Origin: an uncultured Lachnospiraceae bacterium
Lineage (GTDB): Bacteria; Bacillota; Clostridia; Lachnospirales; Lachnospiraceae
Assembly (NCBI GenBank): GCA_900316075.1
Contig: ONBT01000004.1
Coordinates: forward strand, 62,001-126,000
Length of the DNA: 64,000 nt
Direction of reading: 5' to 3'
A model generated the notes under the pieces. That model was not told the DNA's origin, did not search any database, and saw only the letters and a program-made list of their open reading frames with translations. Below are positions 27,118-36,612 of the stretch, piece after piece; position 1 is the stretch's first letter, and each line of letters begins with the position of its first letter. The position numbers and the translations under genes are program-made.

Positions 27118-28950
27118 ATGAAGCTTTCGTTTCTAGCTTGTCCTGAAGAATTGAAAAATGTGCTTTCCGAATCAAGGGCGATTTTGGGTGATGCTGTTTC
27201 TGATGACGGCACACCCGTTTCTTTTTCAAAGAGTACGAAAGCGGGATATTCCGTTACAGATTCCGGAGACCATATTGAACTCAGCTATCACGACATCCCT
27301 TCCTGCTGCCGGGGGCTTCTGTATCTGGAATCCGTAGAGAAGGCTTCTACTGTTTCCGCAGAGAGAGCTTTCCCTGCTTTCGGCATCATGCTGGATGCTT
27401 CCCGAAATGCGGTTCCCCGGGTGGATACCGTGAAGCAGGTCATACGAAATGCCGCTTTCATGGGTTATTCCTTCGTCGGCCTCTATATGGAGGATACGAT
27501 GGAGACGGAAGGAGAGCCTTATATCGGCTATATGCGGGGAGCTTATACAAGAGATGAACTGAAGGAACTCGATTCCTATGCGAAACTTTTCGGCATGGAG
27601 CTCAGGCCCTACATTCAGACCCTTGCCCACATGAACCAGATTGTCCGCTATCAGGAATATGAAGAGATTACCGATACGGATGACATTCTTCTGGTGGGGG
27701 AAGAGCGGACGAAGACCCTGATTGAGCATCTGATCGCCGCCATCGCCGGGAGCTTTTCCACAAAGACCATCAATATCGGCATGGACGAGGCCCATATGGC
27801 AGGCCTGGGCAAATACCTGGACAAGCACGGCTTCCGGGACCGGACAGCCATCATCCGGGAACACCTCGACATGGTCCTATCCATCTGCGAAAAGTACGAT
27901 CTGCATGCCCAGATGTGGAGCGACATGTTTTTCCGCCTGGCCTATCAGGGCGAGTACTATGTGAAAGATGATGCGGTCGCGGAGAAGATTCAGGTTCCGG
28001 AAAACCTTTCTCTCGGCTATTGGGATTACTATTCTACCGAAGAAAGCCACTACGATGACATGCTGCAAAAACATCTGGCCATTTCAAAGGACGTCATTTT
28101 TGCAGGATGTGCCTGGAAGTGGACTGGCTTCCTTCCCCACAACCGCTATTCCATCAAGGCGGGGAAAGCTGCCCTTTCTGCCTGCAAAAAAAACGGGGTT
28201 CAGGATGTTGTCATTACCTGCTGGGGGGATGACGGGGCGGAGGCCAGCGTCTTTTCGGTACTGCCGGCCCTCTTTGCCGACGCCAATGAAGCATATGGGA
28301 ATTGCCTTCCGGAAGCAGCTTTCGAGCGCCTTACAGGCATTTCTTTTGAGACGTTTCTGGCAATTGACGACGGAAATCCCTACATAGAAAGCGGGGAGAC
28401 CCACAACAATTCCAGCAAGTATCTTCTCTATAACGACCCTCTGCTTGGCATATTTGATTCTCTGCTGAGAAAGGACGCGGGGAAGAAGTATGAAGAAGCC
28501 GCAGAGCGGGCGAAAAAGGCACAGAGCGGGCCTTATGCCTATATCTTTGAGTCCGCAGCAGACCTGGCTGAAATATTAGTCATGAAGGCTGACTTCGGGG
28601 TCCGGCTGAAGAAAGCCTATAAGGCCGGTGACCGGGGCGCCCTTTCAAATCTGAAAACAGAGGCCGGAGAAATCTTAAAACGCCTGGAGACCTTCTATCA
28701 GGCCTTTCGCAGACAGTGGTACCGGGAGAACAAGCCCTTCGGCTTTGAAGTGCAGACCATCCGTCTGGGCGGTCTCATGCAGCGCTTCCGGGACCTTACG
28801 GAAATCCTGGAGGATTACCTCTCGGAGAGAACAGAGGAAATCCCGGAATTGGAGATAGAGCACAGGCCCTTCCACTATACGGATGAAACGGATATGGCCA
28901 CGGTCAATTACAATCTGTGGATCAATACGGTATCCGCAGGAAAAATCTGA
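27118..28950 (+). CDS. Cytoplasmic GH20 beta-N-acetylhexosaminidase (GcnA-like)
   Basis: The 610 residues resemble streptococcal GcnA-type GH20 enzymes, which release terminal beta-linked GlcNAc or GalNAc. The GH20 catalytic Asp-Glu pair is visible in NIGMDEAHMAG (Asp223, Glu224). Other blocks are GIMLDASRNAVPRVDTVK (about 89-106), RPYIQTLAHMNQI and GYWDYYS. No signal peptide is present, so it should act inside the cell on imported oligosaccharides. It is the first gene of the operon that continues with a sugar importer and nanE-nagA. Confidence 0.85.
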   Translation: MKLSFLACPEELKNVLSESRAILGDAVSDDGTPVSFSKSTKAGYSVTDSGDHIELSYHDIPSCCRGLLYLESVEKASTVSAERAFPAFGIMLDASRNAVPRVDTVKQVIRNAAFMGYSFVGLYMEDTMETEGEPYIGYMRGAYTRDELKELDSYAKLFGMELRPYIQTLAHMNQIVRYQEYEEITDTDDILLVGEERTKTLIEHLIAAIAGSFSTKTINIGMDEAHMAGLGKYLDKHGFRDRTAIIREHLDMVLSICEKYDLHAQMWSDMFFRLAYQGEYYVKDDAVAEKIQVPENLSLGYWDYYSTEESHYDDMLQKHLAISKDVIFAGCAWKWTGFLPHNRYSIKAGKAALSACKKNGVQDVVITCWGDDGAEASVFSVLPALFADANEAYGNCLPEAAFERLTGISFETFLAIDDGNPYIESGETHNNSSKYLLYNDPLLGIFDSLLRKDAGKKYEEAAERAKKAQSGPYAYIFESAADLAEILVMKADFGVRLKKAYKAGDRGALSNLKTEAGEILKRLETFYQAFRRQWYRENKPFGFEVQTIRLGGLMQRFRDLTEILEDYLSERTEEIPELEIEHRPFHYTDETDMATVNYNLWINTVSAGKI

Positions 28951-29006
28951 GCAAACAGCGGCGACGCTTTTGCATATAAAAAGGAATCATTAAAGGAGGT
29001 AACACA

Positions 29007-30314
29007 ATGAAAAAGAAGGTACTCAGCGCTTTGCTCTGTGCAGCCATGGCAGTGACTGCTCTGGCCGGCTGCGGTTCTTCCAGCAGCTCATCCAGCAGCA
29101 GTTCGTCCAGCTCCGGTTCGGATGCGGGCGCAGACAGCACGGAGACGGCGGAAAGCACGGGCGACACCACTCTCGAGTTCTGGACCATCGACCTGAAGGC
29201 ATCTTTCGGAGATTTCTTCAACAATATGATTGCCCAGTATGAGAAGGACAATCCCGGGGTCAAGATCAACTGGACGGATATCCCTTATGACGATATGCAG
29301 TCCAAGCTCGTAACGGCGGTTGCCGGCGGCACGGCTCCCGACGTCGTAAACATGAACACCCAGATGGCCCTGAATCTGGCCGGCGAGGATGCCCTCGTGG
29401 ACCTGAACAAGGCAGCCAGCGATGAGCAGAAGAGCATCTATATCCAGGATCTCTGGAACTCGGCAAAAATCGGTGATGAGGTCTATGCTTTCCCCTGGTA
29501 TGCATCGCCCGATATTATGTTCTACAACAAAGACCTTTTTGATCAGGCCGGTATGGAAGTGCCCAAGACATTCAATGAGGCCCTTTCCGAGTGCGAGGAA
29601 TTCTACAACAAGACCGGGGCTTATCTCTTCATGCCCGATGAGTTCTTCAACCTCCTCATTGAGGAGAATATCCCCATCCTGAACGATGACAGCACGGCAG
29701 CTGCTTTCAACACCCAGGACACCATCGACCTTCTGAACAAGTACAAGGAGTTCACCGACAAGGGTGTCATCTCCAAGACCAAGTGGGGCGACTGGGATGA
29801 GTGCCTGAAGCTCTTTGAGTCCGGCAAGCTCGCCATCGTAAGCTCCTCTGGTTCTTCCCTTTCCAGAATCAAGGATGAGGCTCCCGATATCTATGAGAAG
29901 GTTGCCATTTCCACCCCTCTGACCGGTTCTACAGGTCTCAGCCGCAACCCTCTGATGAACCTTGTCGTTCCCAAGGCCAGCAAGAACCAGCAGGCAGCCA
30001 TTGACTTCGCAGCCTATGTGACAAACGATGACAACCAGCTTGCCTTCTGCAAGGAAGTTTCCATTTTCCCTTCCACGACAAAGGCCAGCGAGGATCCTTT
30101 CTTCACATCGGATACGACTACTCTTGAAGGCCAGGCCAGCGCCATGAGTGCAAAAGCCAGCCTGACCTCCCAGGACTTCTCGCTGAGTGTCGCAAACCAG
30201 AACGATATCCAGACGGCAATCGACAAGGCCTATGAGGCAGTCATCATCAACGGCGATGACCCGGCAGCGGCCCTTTCCGATGCAGAGGCGTCTGTAAACT
30301 CACTGCTGAAATAA
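29007..30314 (+). CDS. CUT1 sugar ABC transporter, solute-binding lipoprotein
   Basis: The 435-residue protein has a lipoprotein signal peptide with lipobox LAGC (Cys22). A Ser-rich linker follows, then a family 1 extracellular binding fold (DNPGVKINWTDIPYDDMQSKL, GTAPDVVNMN, PWYASPDIMFYNKDLFDQAG). It would deliver oligosaccharides to the two permeases downstream. GGAGG precedes the ATG. The operon context points to an amino-sugar oligosaccharide, but the ligand cannot be read from sequence. Confidence 0.92.
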   Translation: MKKKVLSALLCAAMAVTALAGCGSSSSSSSSSSSSSGSDAGADSTETAESTGDTTLEFWTIDLKASFGDFFNNMIAQYEKDNPGVKINWTDIPYDDMQSKLVTAVAGGTAPDVVNMNTQMALNLAGEDALVDLNKAASDEQKSIYIQDLWNSAKIGDEVYAFPWYASPDIMFYNKDLFDQAGMEVPKTFNEALSECEEFYNKTGAYLFMPDEFFNLLIEENIPILNDDSTAAAFNTQDTIDLLNKYKEFTDKGVISKTKWGDWDECLKLFESGKLAIVSSSGSSLSRIKDEAPDIYEKVAISTPLTGSTGLSRNPLMNLVVPKASKNQQAAIDFAAYVTNDDNQLAFCKEVSIFPSTTKASEDPFFTSDTTTLEGQASAMSAKASLTSQDFSLSVANQNDIQTAIDKAYEAVIINGDDPAAALSDAEASVNSLLK

Positions 30315-30344
30315 TTTCCTTCGGCACCAAAAGACATATTATTT

Positions 30345-30409
30345 CTGCTGCAGTTCATGATCTTTGACCTGCAGCAGGGCTTTTCCGGGTACCATAGCCT
30401 GGAAAAGCC
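30345..30409 (+). other. Two adjacent hairpins between binding protein and permease genes
   Basis: CTGCTGCAG (30345-30353) pairs with CTGCAGCAG (30369-30377). Directly after, GGCTTTTCC (30378-30386) pairs with GGAAAAGCC (30401-30409). Neither has a T-run, so they look like transcript-stabilising or attenuating structures that let the binding protein be made in excess over the permeases. Confidence 0.65.
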
Positions 30410-30444
30410 GTACCGCAAACTTCCTTTTTGCAAGGAGTGAAAAT

Positions 30445-31350
30445 ATGGGAGAAAAGACAAAAGGACAGGTGATGAGGACGCGGCGGGAGACAGCCAAAGC
30501 CTACCTCTTCATGGCTCCGGCCCTGATTATAGTCATTGTATTTACCATTGTGCCCATTATCGGAAGTCTGATTCTGATGTTCTTCGACTATTCCGTTCTG
30601 GGAGAGACCCGCTTCGTCGGTCTGGACAATTTCACCAGAGCCTTTCACGACAAGGAGTTTTTGATTGCCCTGAAGAACTCAATCCTCTTCGTCGTCATCG
30701 TTCCGGTCATCCAGATTCTGTCCATTTTCTTGGCCCTCCTTGTCAACCGGAAGCTGCCCGGAATGAACGTTTTCCGGACCCTTTTCTATATCCCGGTCGT
30801 CACTTCCATGGTGGCCGTTTCCATTATCTGGGGCTTCATCTTCGATACAAACGGGGTCATCAATACGGCTTTTCAGGAGTGGGGCTGGATCAAGATGCCG
30901 CTGCCTTTCCTGGACGGGAAATTTTCCGCCATGCCCTGCCTCATGTTTATCACGGTCTGGCAGGGACTCGGCTACTATATGATGATGTATCTGGCCGGTC
31001 TGCAGAGCATACCGGAGGAACTTTCCGATGCGGCCCGGATCGACGGGGCCAATAGCATTCAGACCATTTTCCGGATCAAGATTCCCCTGCTCAAGCCCTA
31101 TGTCTGGCTCTGCACCCTAAACTCCGTGATTTCCGCCATCGGTGTATTCGATGTCGTCTTCGTCCTGACCCAGGGCGGACCCAACAATGCCACGATGGTC
31201 ATCAATTACTACTCCTACACGAAGGCCTTCGGCGATTTCCAGTTCGGTTACGCGGCGGCCATCGGCATGATTCAGGCCGTGATTACGACGATTATCAGTA
31301 TTGTCGTCTTTGTCTATGGAAAGAAAGGAGGCATGAACAACGATGAGTAA
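30445..31350 (+). CDS. CUT1 sugar ABC transporter permease (MalF-type)
   Basis: The 301 residues have about six membrane segments, the first being LFMAPALIIVIVFTIVPIIG. The EAA loop that contacts the ATPase reads EELSDAARIDGANSIQTIF. The ATG at 30445 follows CAAGGAG; an upstream in-frame start lies inside the hairpin region. It overlaps the next permease by 8 bases. No ATPase gene is in the cluster, so a shared MsmK-type ATPase elsewhere is expected. Confidence 0.92.
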   Translation: MGEKTKGQVMRTRRETAKAYLFMAPALIIVIVFTIVPIIGSLILMFFDYSVLGETRFVGLDNFTRAFHDKEFLIALKNSILFVVIVPVIQILSIFLALLVNRKLPGMNVFRTLFYIPVVTSMVAVSIIWGFIFDTNGVINTAFQEWGWIKMPLPFLDGKFSAMPCLMFITVWQGLGYYMMMYLAGLQSIPEELSDAARIDGANSIQTIFRIKIPLLKPYVWLCTLNSVISAIGVFDVVFVLTQGGPNNATMVINYYSYTKAFGDFQFGYAAAIGMIQAVITTIISIVVFVYGKKGGMNNDE

Positions 31351-32194
31351 GACAAAAATTCCCAATCGGAACCGGATGAGTCCGAAGAAAATTGCCGGCA
31401 ATGTCTTCACCTATGTGCTTTTGGTCCTCATTGCCATCCTCTGTGCCGGGCCTTTCATCTGGCTTCTGCTTTCCTCTTTCCGGACCGGGGCCAATATTTA
31501 CGACCTGCATTTTTCCGCCTCCCAGATGAGCGTCTCCAACTACAAGGGAGTCGTGGAGTACATGGACCTGGGCAAGTATGTGGGGAACACCCTCATCATC
31601 ACAATCGGCGGGATTGCCATTGACGTGATTTTTTCCTCCCTCTGTGCCTATCCCCTGGCCACGATGGAGTTCAAGGGCAAGAAAATAATATTTTCGATTC
31701 TGGTTGCTACGATGATTATTCCAGCTGCGGCCGGCATGATCATCAACTACCTGACGATTGCCCACATGCATCTTTTAAATACCATGCTGGGAGTCATCCT
31801 GCCCGGTTCCGTCAGCACCTTCAGTATCATTCTCATGCGGCAGGCCTATCTGGGAGTTCCCCAGAATCTCATCGATGCAGCAAAGATTGATGGGGCGGGA
31901 GAGCTTACCATCTGGAGAAAAATCATGATCCCCTGCATAATGCCCAGTGTTTCCACCATCATCATCTTTGATTTCATCAACAACTGGAACGCCTTCCTCT
32001 GGCCCATTATCGTTCTGCAGGACCCGGACAAGTACCCGATTGCCACAGCCCTGCAGTATCTGAACGGCTCCTTCAGCTATAAGTTCGGCTATGTGGCAGC
32101 CGGAACCATCATATCCATTGTGCCGGTTCTTCTCGTCTTCATGTTCTGTCAGAAGAACTATATCGAAGCCGTAAGCGGAGCGGTCAAGGGCTGA
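31343..32194 (+). CDS. CUT1 sugar ABC transporter permease (MalG-type)
   Basis: The 283 residues form the second channel half, with about six membrane helices beginning at VFTYVLLVLIAILCAGPFIW. The EAA motif is PQNLIDAAKIDGAGELTIW, and the C-terminus ends QKNYIEAVSGAVKG as usual for MalG-type subunits. The start overlaps the previous gene by 8 bases, so translation is coupled and equal amounts are expected. Confidence 0.93.
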   Translation: MSKTKIPNRNRMSPKKIAGNVFTYVLLVLIAILCAGPFIWLLLSSFRTGANIYDLHFSASQMSVSNYKGVVEYMDLGKYVGNTLIITIGGIAIDVIFSSLCAYPLATMEFKGKKIIFSILVATMIIPAAAGMIINYLTIAHMHLLNTMLGVILPGSVSTFSIILMRQAYLGVPQNLIDAAKIDGAGELTIWRKIMIPCIMPSVSTIIIFDFINNWNAFLWPIIVLQDPDKYPIATALQYLNGSFSYKFGYVAAGTIISIVPVLLVFMFCQKNYIEAVSGAVKG

Positions 32195-32227
32195 TGAATA
32201 AAAAATGCGCTGGGATGAGGTGTAATT

Positions 32228-33175
32228 TTGGATATGACTGAGCTGAGACAGCTTTCAAAGCAGGACCTGGAAAGGGCTGCGGAAATCTGCGCCGGAGCAA
32301 TACCGCCGGAATTTCATGTGAGCCGGCAGAAGCTCCTGACAAATCTCTTTTCCGATCCGGACTTTTCGCCGGAAGCAAGCTTTGCGGCCGTGAATCCGGC
32401 CGGGAAAGTGCTTGCCTTTGCCGGAGTGAAGATTTCCTCCAACCAGGAACTCTATCCGGATACAGCCTGGATTTCCATCATGGCGGTAGACAGGGAAGTT
32501 CAGGGACAGGGGCTGGGAACCCGGCTGATGGAAAAAGTCCTTTCCGTCCTTCAGACAAAGGCAATCAAACAGATTTTTCTAGGGATGGATTTCAACAATT
32601 TCTTTTCCGGAATTCCGGCTCCGGATGAAAGAAAAGCGGCATTCTTTGAAAAATTCGGTTTCGTGGTAAGTGCGGGAGAGCACTATGACCTGGAGGCAGA
32701 TATTATTCATAATGCCTTCATCGATTCCTTCGATGACTCGGCCTTTGCGGCGGAGTATCCGGTTCACCTGTTTCACGGGGAAAGAGAAAAAGTCCTGGAT
32801 TTTCTGCACCGGGAGTTCCCCGGCCGATGGGAATATGAATTCTCAGAGGCCCTGCAGGAGAAGAAGGATTTTGATGAAATCGTCGTGCTCTGGAACCGGG
32901 ATGAAACGGAAGTCGCAGGCTACGCAATGCTGCACGCCGAGCGGGACGCCGAGGGAAAAAAGACCGGATACGGCGGCCTTGGCCCCATCGGCATTGCAGA
33001 AAAAATTCGCGGCCATCATGTCGGGGATTATATTCTCCATGAGGGCCTCCTGCAGCTTCGGAAAATCGGGGTAGAGACCGTGAATATCGACTGGACCATC
33101 CTGAAGGATTTTTACGGCCAGTTCGGTTTTGAACCGGCCCGTATCTATCGCGCCGGAGTGATTCAGAAAGCATAG
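32228..33175 (+). CDS. Tandem-GNAT acetyltransferase-like protein
   Basis: The 315 residues hold two GNAT-like halves. The first (about 1-165) has a classical acetyl-CoA site, VDREVQGQGLGTRLMEKVL, and ends in AAFFEKFGFVV. The second (about 175-315) keeps the fold pattern GGLGPIGIAEKIRGHHVGDY and FYGQFGF but a less typical cofactor loop. TTG at 32228 lies 7 bases after GAGG and is taken as start; ATG two codons on is possible. It sits in the amino-sugar operon, where N-acetylation or de-toxification of an amino sugar is conceivable. Substrate unknown. Confidence 0.75.
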   Translation: MDMTELRQLSKQDLERAAEICAGAIPPEFHVSRQKLLTNLFSDPDFSPEASFAAVNPAGKVLAFAGVKISSNQELYPDTAWISIMAVDREVQGQGLGTRLMEKVLSVLQTKAIKQIFLGMDFNNFFSGIPAPDERKAAFFEKFGFVVSAGEHYDLEADIIHNAFIDSFDDSAFAAEYPVHLFHGEREKVLDFLHREFPGRWEYEFSEALQEKKDFDEIVVLWNRDETEVAGYAMLHAERDAEGKKTGYGGLGPIGIAEKIRGHHVGDYILHEGLLQLRKIGVETVNIDWTILKDFYGQFGFEPARIYRAGVIQKA

Positions 33176-33189
33176 GGGCAAAAGAGGTT

Positions 33190-34683
33190 ATGAAAAAGAA
33201 AATCGTGCTGCTGCCTCTGGACGAGAGGCCCTGCAACTTTCTTTATCCCGGAAGGCTGTTTTCCAATGAAGAGATCGAGCTTGTTCTTCCGGCAGCACTC
33301 GGAAACAAGAAGCATGCTGCGGATACCTCTGCCATCCGGGACTTTCTCCTGCAGGAATGCCCGGATGCGGATGGATTGATTCTCTCCATGGATATGCTCC
33401 TCTACGGAGGACTGATTCCCTCCCGGATTCATCATGAGGACAGGGAGGTCCTGACAGAGCGGATGCGTTTTCTCCGGGACTTGAGGAAGGAAAATCCGTC
33501 GCTTCTCATCTATGCCTTTCAGGTCATCATGCGCTGTCCGGCCTACTCGAGCTCCGATGAGGAACCCGACTACTACGAAGAGTATGGGAAAGAAATCCAC
33601 GATGCAGGAGAAGCCGTCCACCGAAGCCATCTGGGCCAGGGAACGAAAAATGAAGTGGCCTATCTTCTGAAGAAGGTCGACAGCGCCTGCCTGGACGACT
33701 ATCTTTCGCGGCGGGAAGTGAACCGCTATCTCAATGTGGAGACCCTGCAGTATGTGCGGGACGGAGTCATCGATGCCCTGGTGATTCCCCAAGACGATTC
33801 CGGGGAATACGGCTATGCCGCCATGGACCAGACCAGTGTCCGGAAGAAAATATTTGAATATGGCCTGGAAGACCGGGTTCTCATGTATCCTGGTGCGGAT
33901 GAGGTGGAACTGACCCTCCTTTCCCGCATGATTAATGTATTTCAGGGAAGATGTCCTTCCGTATACATTAAGTATGCCAGTGAAGAGGCGGCTTCCCTGG
34001 TCCCCCTGTATGAAGGGGCCATCCTTTCCAGCACTCTGAAATACCATATCATGTCCGCCGGCTGCTGTCTTTCCGATACGGCAAAGGATGCGGATATCGA
34101 GCTCCTCGTGACGGCCCCGTCTTCCCATATGCAAGAAGCGGTGAACTGTCCTTCTTTCCGCAAGGAATACTGTGCCGACAGGGCACTGCCGGAACTCATT
34201 GCCTTTGCCGGGGACCAGCTTTCCAAAGGCAAAGTGGTCACGATTGCAGACAATGCCTATGCCAACGGGGGAGATCTGGAGCTCATCCGTATGCTGGACC
34301 GGACAGGCCTTCTGATGGAGGTTTCCGGCTATGCCGGCTGGAATACCTCGGCCAACACCATAGGCACGGCAATTGCCGAAGGGGTGGAGGGCCTGTACTT
34401 CGAGAAAGGGGAAAAGAAAAAGAATTTTCTCCTGGAGCGGTATCTGGAGGACGCAGGCTACTGTACCATGGTTCGGCAGAAGGTGACCGACCGGCTTCCC
34501 GCTGACATGAATTATTTCAATGTCCGGGAAGAAGAGGGGACGGCAAGCCAAATGGTCTATGAGGGGATTGAGGCCTTCGCGGCGGAATATCTTCCCTCTC
34601 TTTCCGGAAGAATCAGGGATTTAGTTGTATCCATGCCCTGGAAGAGGATGTTTGAAGTCAACCTTTCGGCCAGGTATGAATAG
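33190..34683 (+). CDS. DUF4127 family protein
   Basis: The 497 residues start MKKKIVLLPLDERPCN, the hallmark opening of DUF4127 proteins; LLYGGLIPSR and ADNAYANGGD are other visible blocks. There is no signal peptide or membrane segment. The family has no established activity that I know. Its place between a sugar importer and nanE-nagA, 14 bases after the GNAT gene, suggests a cytoplasmic role in amino-sugar breakdown. Confidence 0.75.
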   Translation: MKKKIVLLPLDERPCNFLYPGRLFSNEEIELVLPAALGNKKHAADTSAIRDFLLQECPDADGLILSMDMLLYGGLIPSRIHHEDREVLTERMRFLRDLRKENPSLLIYAFQVIMRCPAYSSSDEEPDYYEEYGKEIHDAGEAVHRSHLGQGTKNEVAYLLKKVDSACLDDYLSRREVNRYLNVETLQYVRDGVIDALVIPQDDSGEYGYAAMDQTSVRKKIFEYGLEDRVLMYPGADEVELTLLSRMINVFQGRCPSVYIKYASEEAASLVPLYEGAILSSTLKYHIMSAGCCLSDTAKDADIELLVTAPSSHMQEAVNCPSFRKEYCADRALPELIAFAGDQLSKGKVVTIADNAYANGGDLELIRMLDRTGLLMEVSGYAGWNTSANTIGTAIAEGVEGLYFEKGEKKKNFLLERYLEDAGYCTMVRQKVTDRLPADMNYFNVREEEGTASQMVYEGIEAFAAEYLPSLSGRIRDLVVSMPWKRMFEVNLSARYE

Positions 34684-34707
34684 AAGGAAAGCACAAAGGA
34701 GTGCGAA

Positions 34708-35391
34708 ATGAATGATGTTCTACAAAAAGTCAAGGGCGGCCTGATTGTTTCCTGTCAGGCTCTGCCGGAGGAGCCCCTGCACAGCTCCTTCATCATGGGC
34801 CGAATGGCCTTTGCCGCCAAAGAGGGCGGGGCCGTCGGCATCCGGGCGAACAGCGTGGAGGACATACTGGAGATCAGGAATAATGTAGATCTTCCCGTCA
34901 TCGGAATCATCAAGGCTGTCTACGAAAACTCGGAGGTTTACATTACGCCTACGGAAAAGGAAGTGGAAGAGCTCATTGAAAAGGCCCATCCGGAGATCAT
35001 AGCCTTAGACGCTACGGACCGGTTCCGGCCCGATGGGAGCACGATTTCCACCCTGTTTCCGAAAATCAGGGAAAAGTACCCGGACCAGCTTTTCATGGCT
35101 GACTGCGCCTCCTATGAAGACGGCATGCGGGCTCAGAAACTGGGCTTTGATCTCGTCGGAACGACCCTCTGCGGCTATACGGCGGACACGAAGGGGACGA
35201 AGATTCCCTCCTTTGACCTCATCCATCATCTGACAAGTGACCTGTCCGTGCCCCTCATTGCCGAAGGCGGTATCTGGGAGCGGGAAGACCTGCAGGAGGT
35301 CTTCAAAAACGGGGCCTTTGCCGCAGTCATCGGAACGGCTGTCACCCGGCCCAGAGAAATTACAAGGAGATTTGTCGAGGCCATATCATGA
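34708..35391 (+). CDS. nanE: N-acetylmannosamine-6-phosphate 2-epimerase
   Basis: NanE converts ManNAc-6-phosphate to GlcNAc-6-phosphate. The 227-residue TIM barrel begins with the family block GGLIVSCQALPEEPLHSS. It contains PVIGIIK with the catalytic Lys region, ALDATDRFRP, and IAEGGIWEREDL near the end. Its last four bases overlap the nagA start (ATGA), so the product is passed directly to NagA. No sialic acid lyase gene (nanA) is in the window. Confidence 0.93.
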   Translation: MNDVLQKVKGGLIVSCQALPEEPLHSSFIMGRMAFAAKEGGAVGIRANSVEDILEIRNNVDLPVIGIIKAVYENSEVYITPTEKEVEELIEKAHPEIIALDATDRFRPDGSTISTLFPKIREKYPDQLFMADCASYEDGMRAQKLGFDLVGTTLCGYTADTKGTKIPSFDLIHHLTSDLSVPLIAEGGIWEREDLQEVFKNGAFAAVIGTAVTRPREITRRFVEAIS

Positions 35392-36518
35392 TTATCAAAA
35401 ATGCGGATGTCTTCACGGAAGAGGGCATTTTCAAGAAGCGGGAAGTTTTTATCGACGGGGACAGGTTTGCGGAAAGTGCCGGCGGAGAGACTATAGACGC
35501 CTACGGCTGTTACGCGATTCCAGGCCTTGTGGACATCCACCTGCACGGGTGCCGGAATGTGGACTTTTCGGACGGTACTCTTGATTCAATCCGGGGAATC
35601 ACCACATATGAGGCTTCCCAGGGGGTGACTACGGTGGTTCCGGCCACCATGACTCTGCCGGAAGAGACGCTCATGAAGGTTTCCAAGGCCGTCAAAGAAT
35701 ACCGGGAGAATTTCAATCCCGCTTCCGATGAGGCCGAACTTTTCGGCATCAATATGGAAGGCCCCTTCGTATCAAAGGAAAAGTGCGGGGCCCAGAATCC
35801 GGCCTATCTCCACGACCCGGATTATGAGATGTTTTCCCGTCTGAATGAGGCTTCCGGCAAGGCCATCCGTCTCTGCGACATTGCCCCTGAGCTTCCGGGC
35901 GCCATGGACTTCATCGAAAAGGCGAAGAAGGATACAGTCGTTTCCATTGCCCACACGACGGCAGACTATGAGACGGCCCGGGAGGCCATCGAAAAAGGCG
36001 CTTCCCACGTCACCCACCTCTATAACGCCATGCCCGGCATCCACCATCGAAAGCCCGGCGTCATTCCGGCCGCAGCGGAAAATGACGGTGTGACAGTTGA
36101 GCTCATTGCGGACGGGATTCATATCGAGTCTTCCGTCATCCGCCTGACTTTCCGTCTCTTCGGCAGGGAGCGGATTGCGCTGATCTCGGACTCCATGATG
36201 GCGACAGGCCTTCCGGACGGGGAGTACGCTCTGGGTGGTCAGCCCGTCACGGTCAAAGGGAAACTTGCCACTCTTCACGATGGGACGATAGCAGGCTCTG
36301 CCACGAACCTCATGGACTGCATGAAGAATGCGGTTTTGTCTGCCGGGATTCCCCTCTACGAGGCTGTTTATGCGGCAACTGTCACTCCGGCCAAATCCGT
36401 GGGCTGCTACGACCATTCCGGCTCCATCACGCCCGGAAAGCCGGCCAGCCTTGTCCTTCTGAAGAAGGGAACTCTGGAGACAGAAGCCGTTTTCCTCCGG
36501 GGACGCCGGATCATATGA
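35388..36518 (+). CDS. nagA: N-acetylglucosamine-6-phosphate deacetylase
   Basis: NagA removes acetate from GlcNAc-6-phosphate, giving glucosamine-6-phosphate for NagB. The 376 residues have the metal-site motif GLVDIHLHG (His51, His53), Glu in NMEGPFVS, VSIAHTTADY, HLYNAMPGIHHRKPG and the catalytic Asp region ALISDSMMATG. It is the last gene of the hexosaminidase-transporter operon. I see no clear terminator before the groES promoter region. Confidence 0.96.
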   Translation: MIIKNADVFTEEGIFKKREVFIDGDRFAESAGGETIDAYGCYAIPGLVDIHLHGCRNVDFSDGTLDSIRGITTYEASQGVTTVVPATMTLPEETLMKVSKAVKEYRENFNPASDEAELFGINMEGPFVSKEKCGAQNPAYLHDPDYEMFSRLNEASGKAIRLCDIAPELPGAMDFIEKAKKDTVVSIAHTTADYETAREAIEKGASHVTHLYNAMPGIHHRKPGVIPAAAENDGVTVELIADGIHIESSVIRLTFRLFGRERIALISDSMMATGLPDGEYALGGQPVTVKGKLATLHDGTIAGSATNLMDCMKNAVLSAGIPLYEAVYAATVTPAKSVGCYDHSGSITPGKPASLVLLKKGTLETEAVFLRGRRII

Positions 36519-36612
36519 ATATTCCCACGGTCCGTATGGCTTTCATTGCCGTCGGGCCGTGTTTTTTTTGCAAAAAATCGACGATTGTTCTCGAATAAAT
36601 ACAAAAAATCCC

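Noticed and set aside
28570-28588. ATATTAGTCATGA inside the GH20 gene
   Set aside because: Encodes ordinary residues in frame (ILVMK), lacks the second arm, and is likely chance.
29085-29130. Run of Ser codons in the binding protein as a tandem repeat locus
   Set aside because: Ser-rich linkers after the lipobox are normal in such lipoproteins and also occur at 51235-51320.
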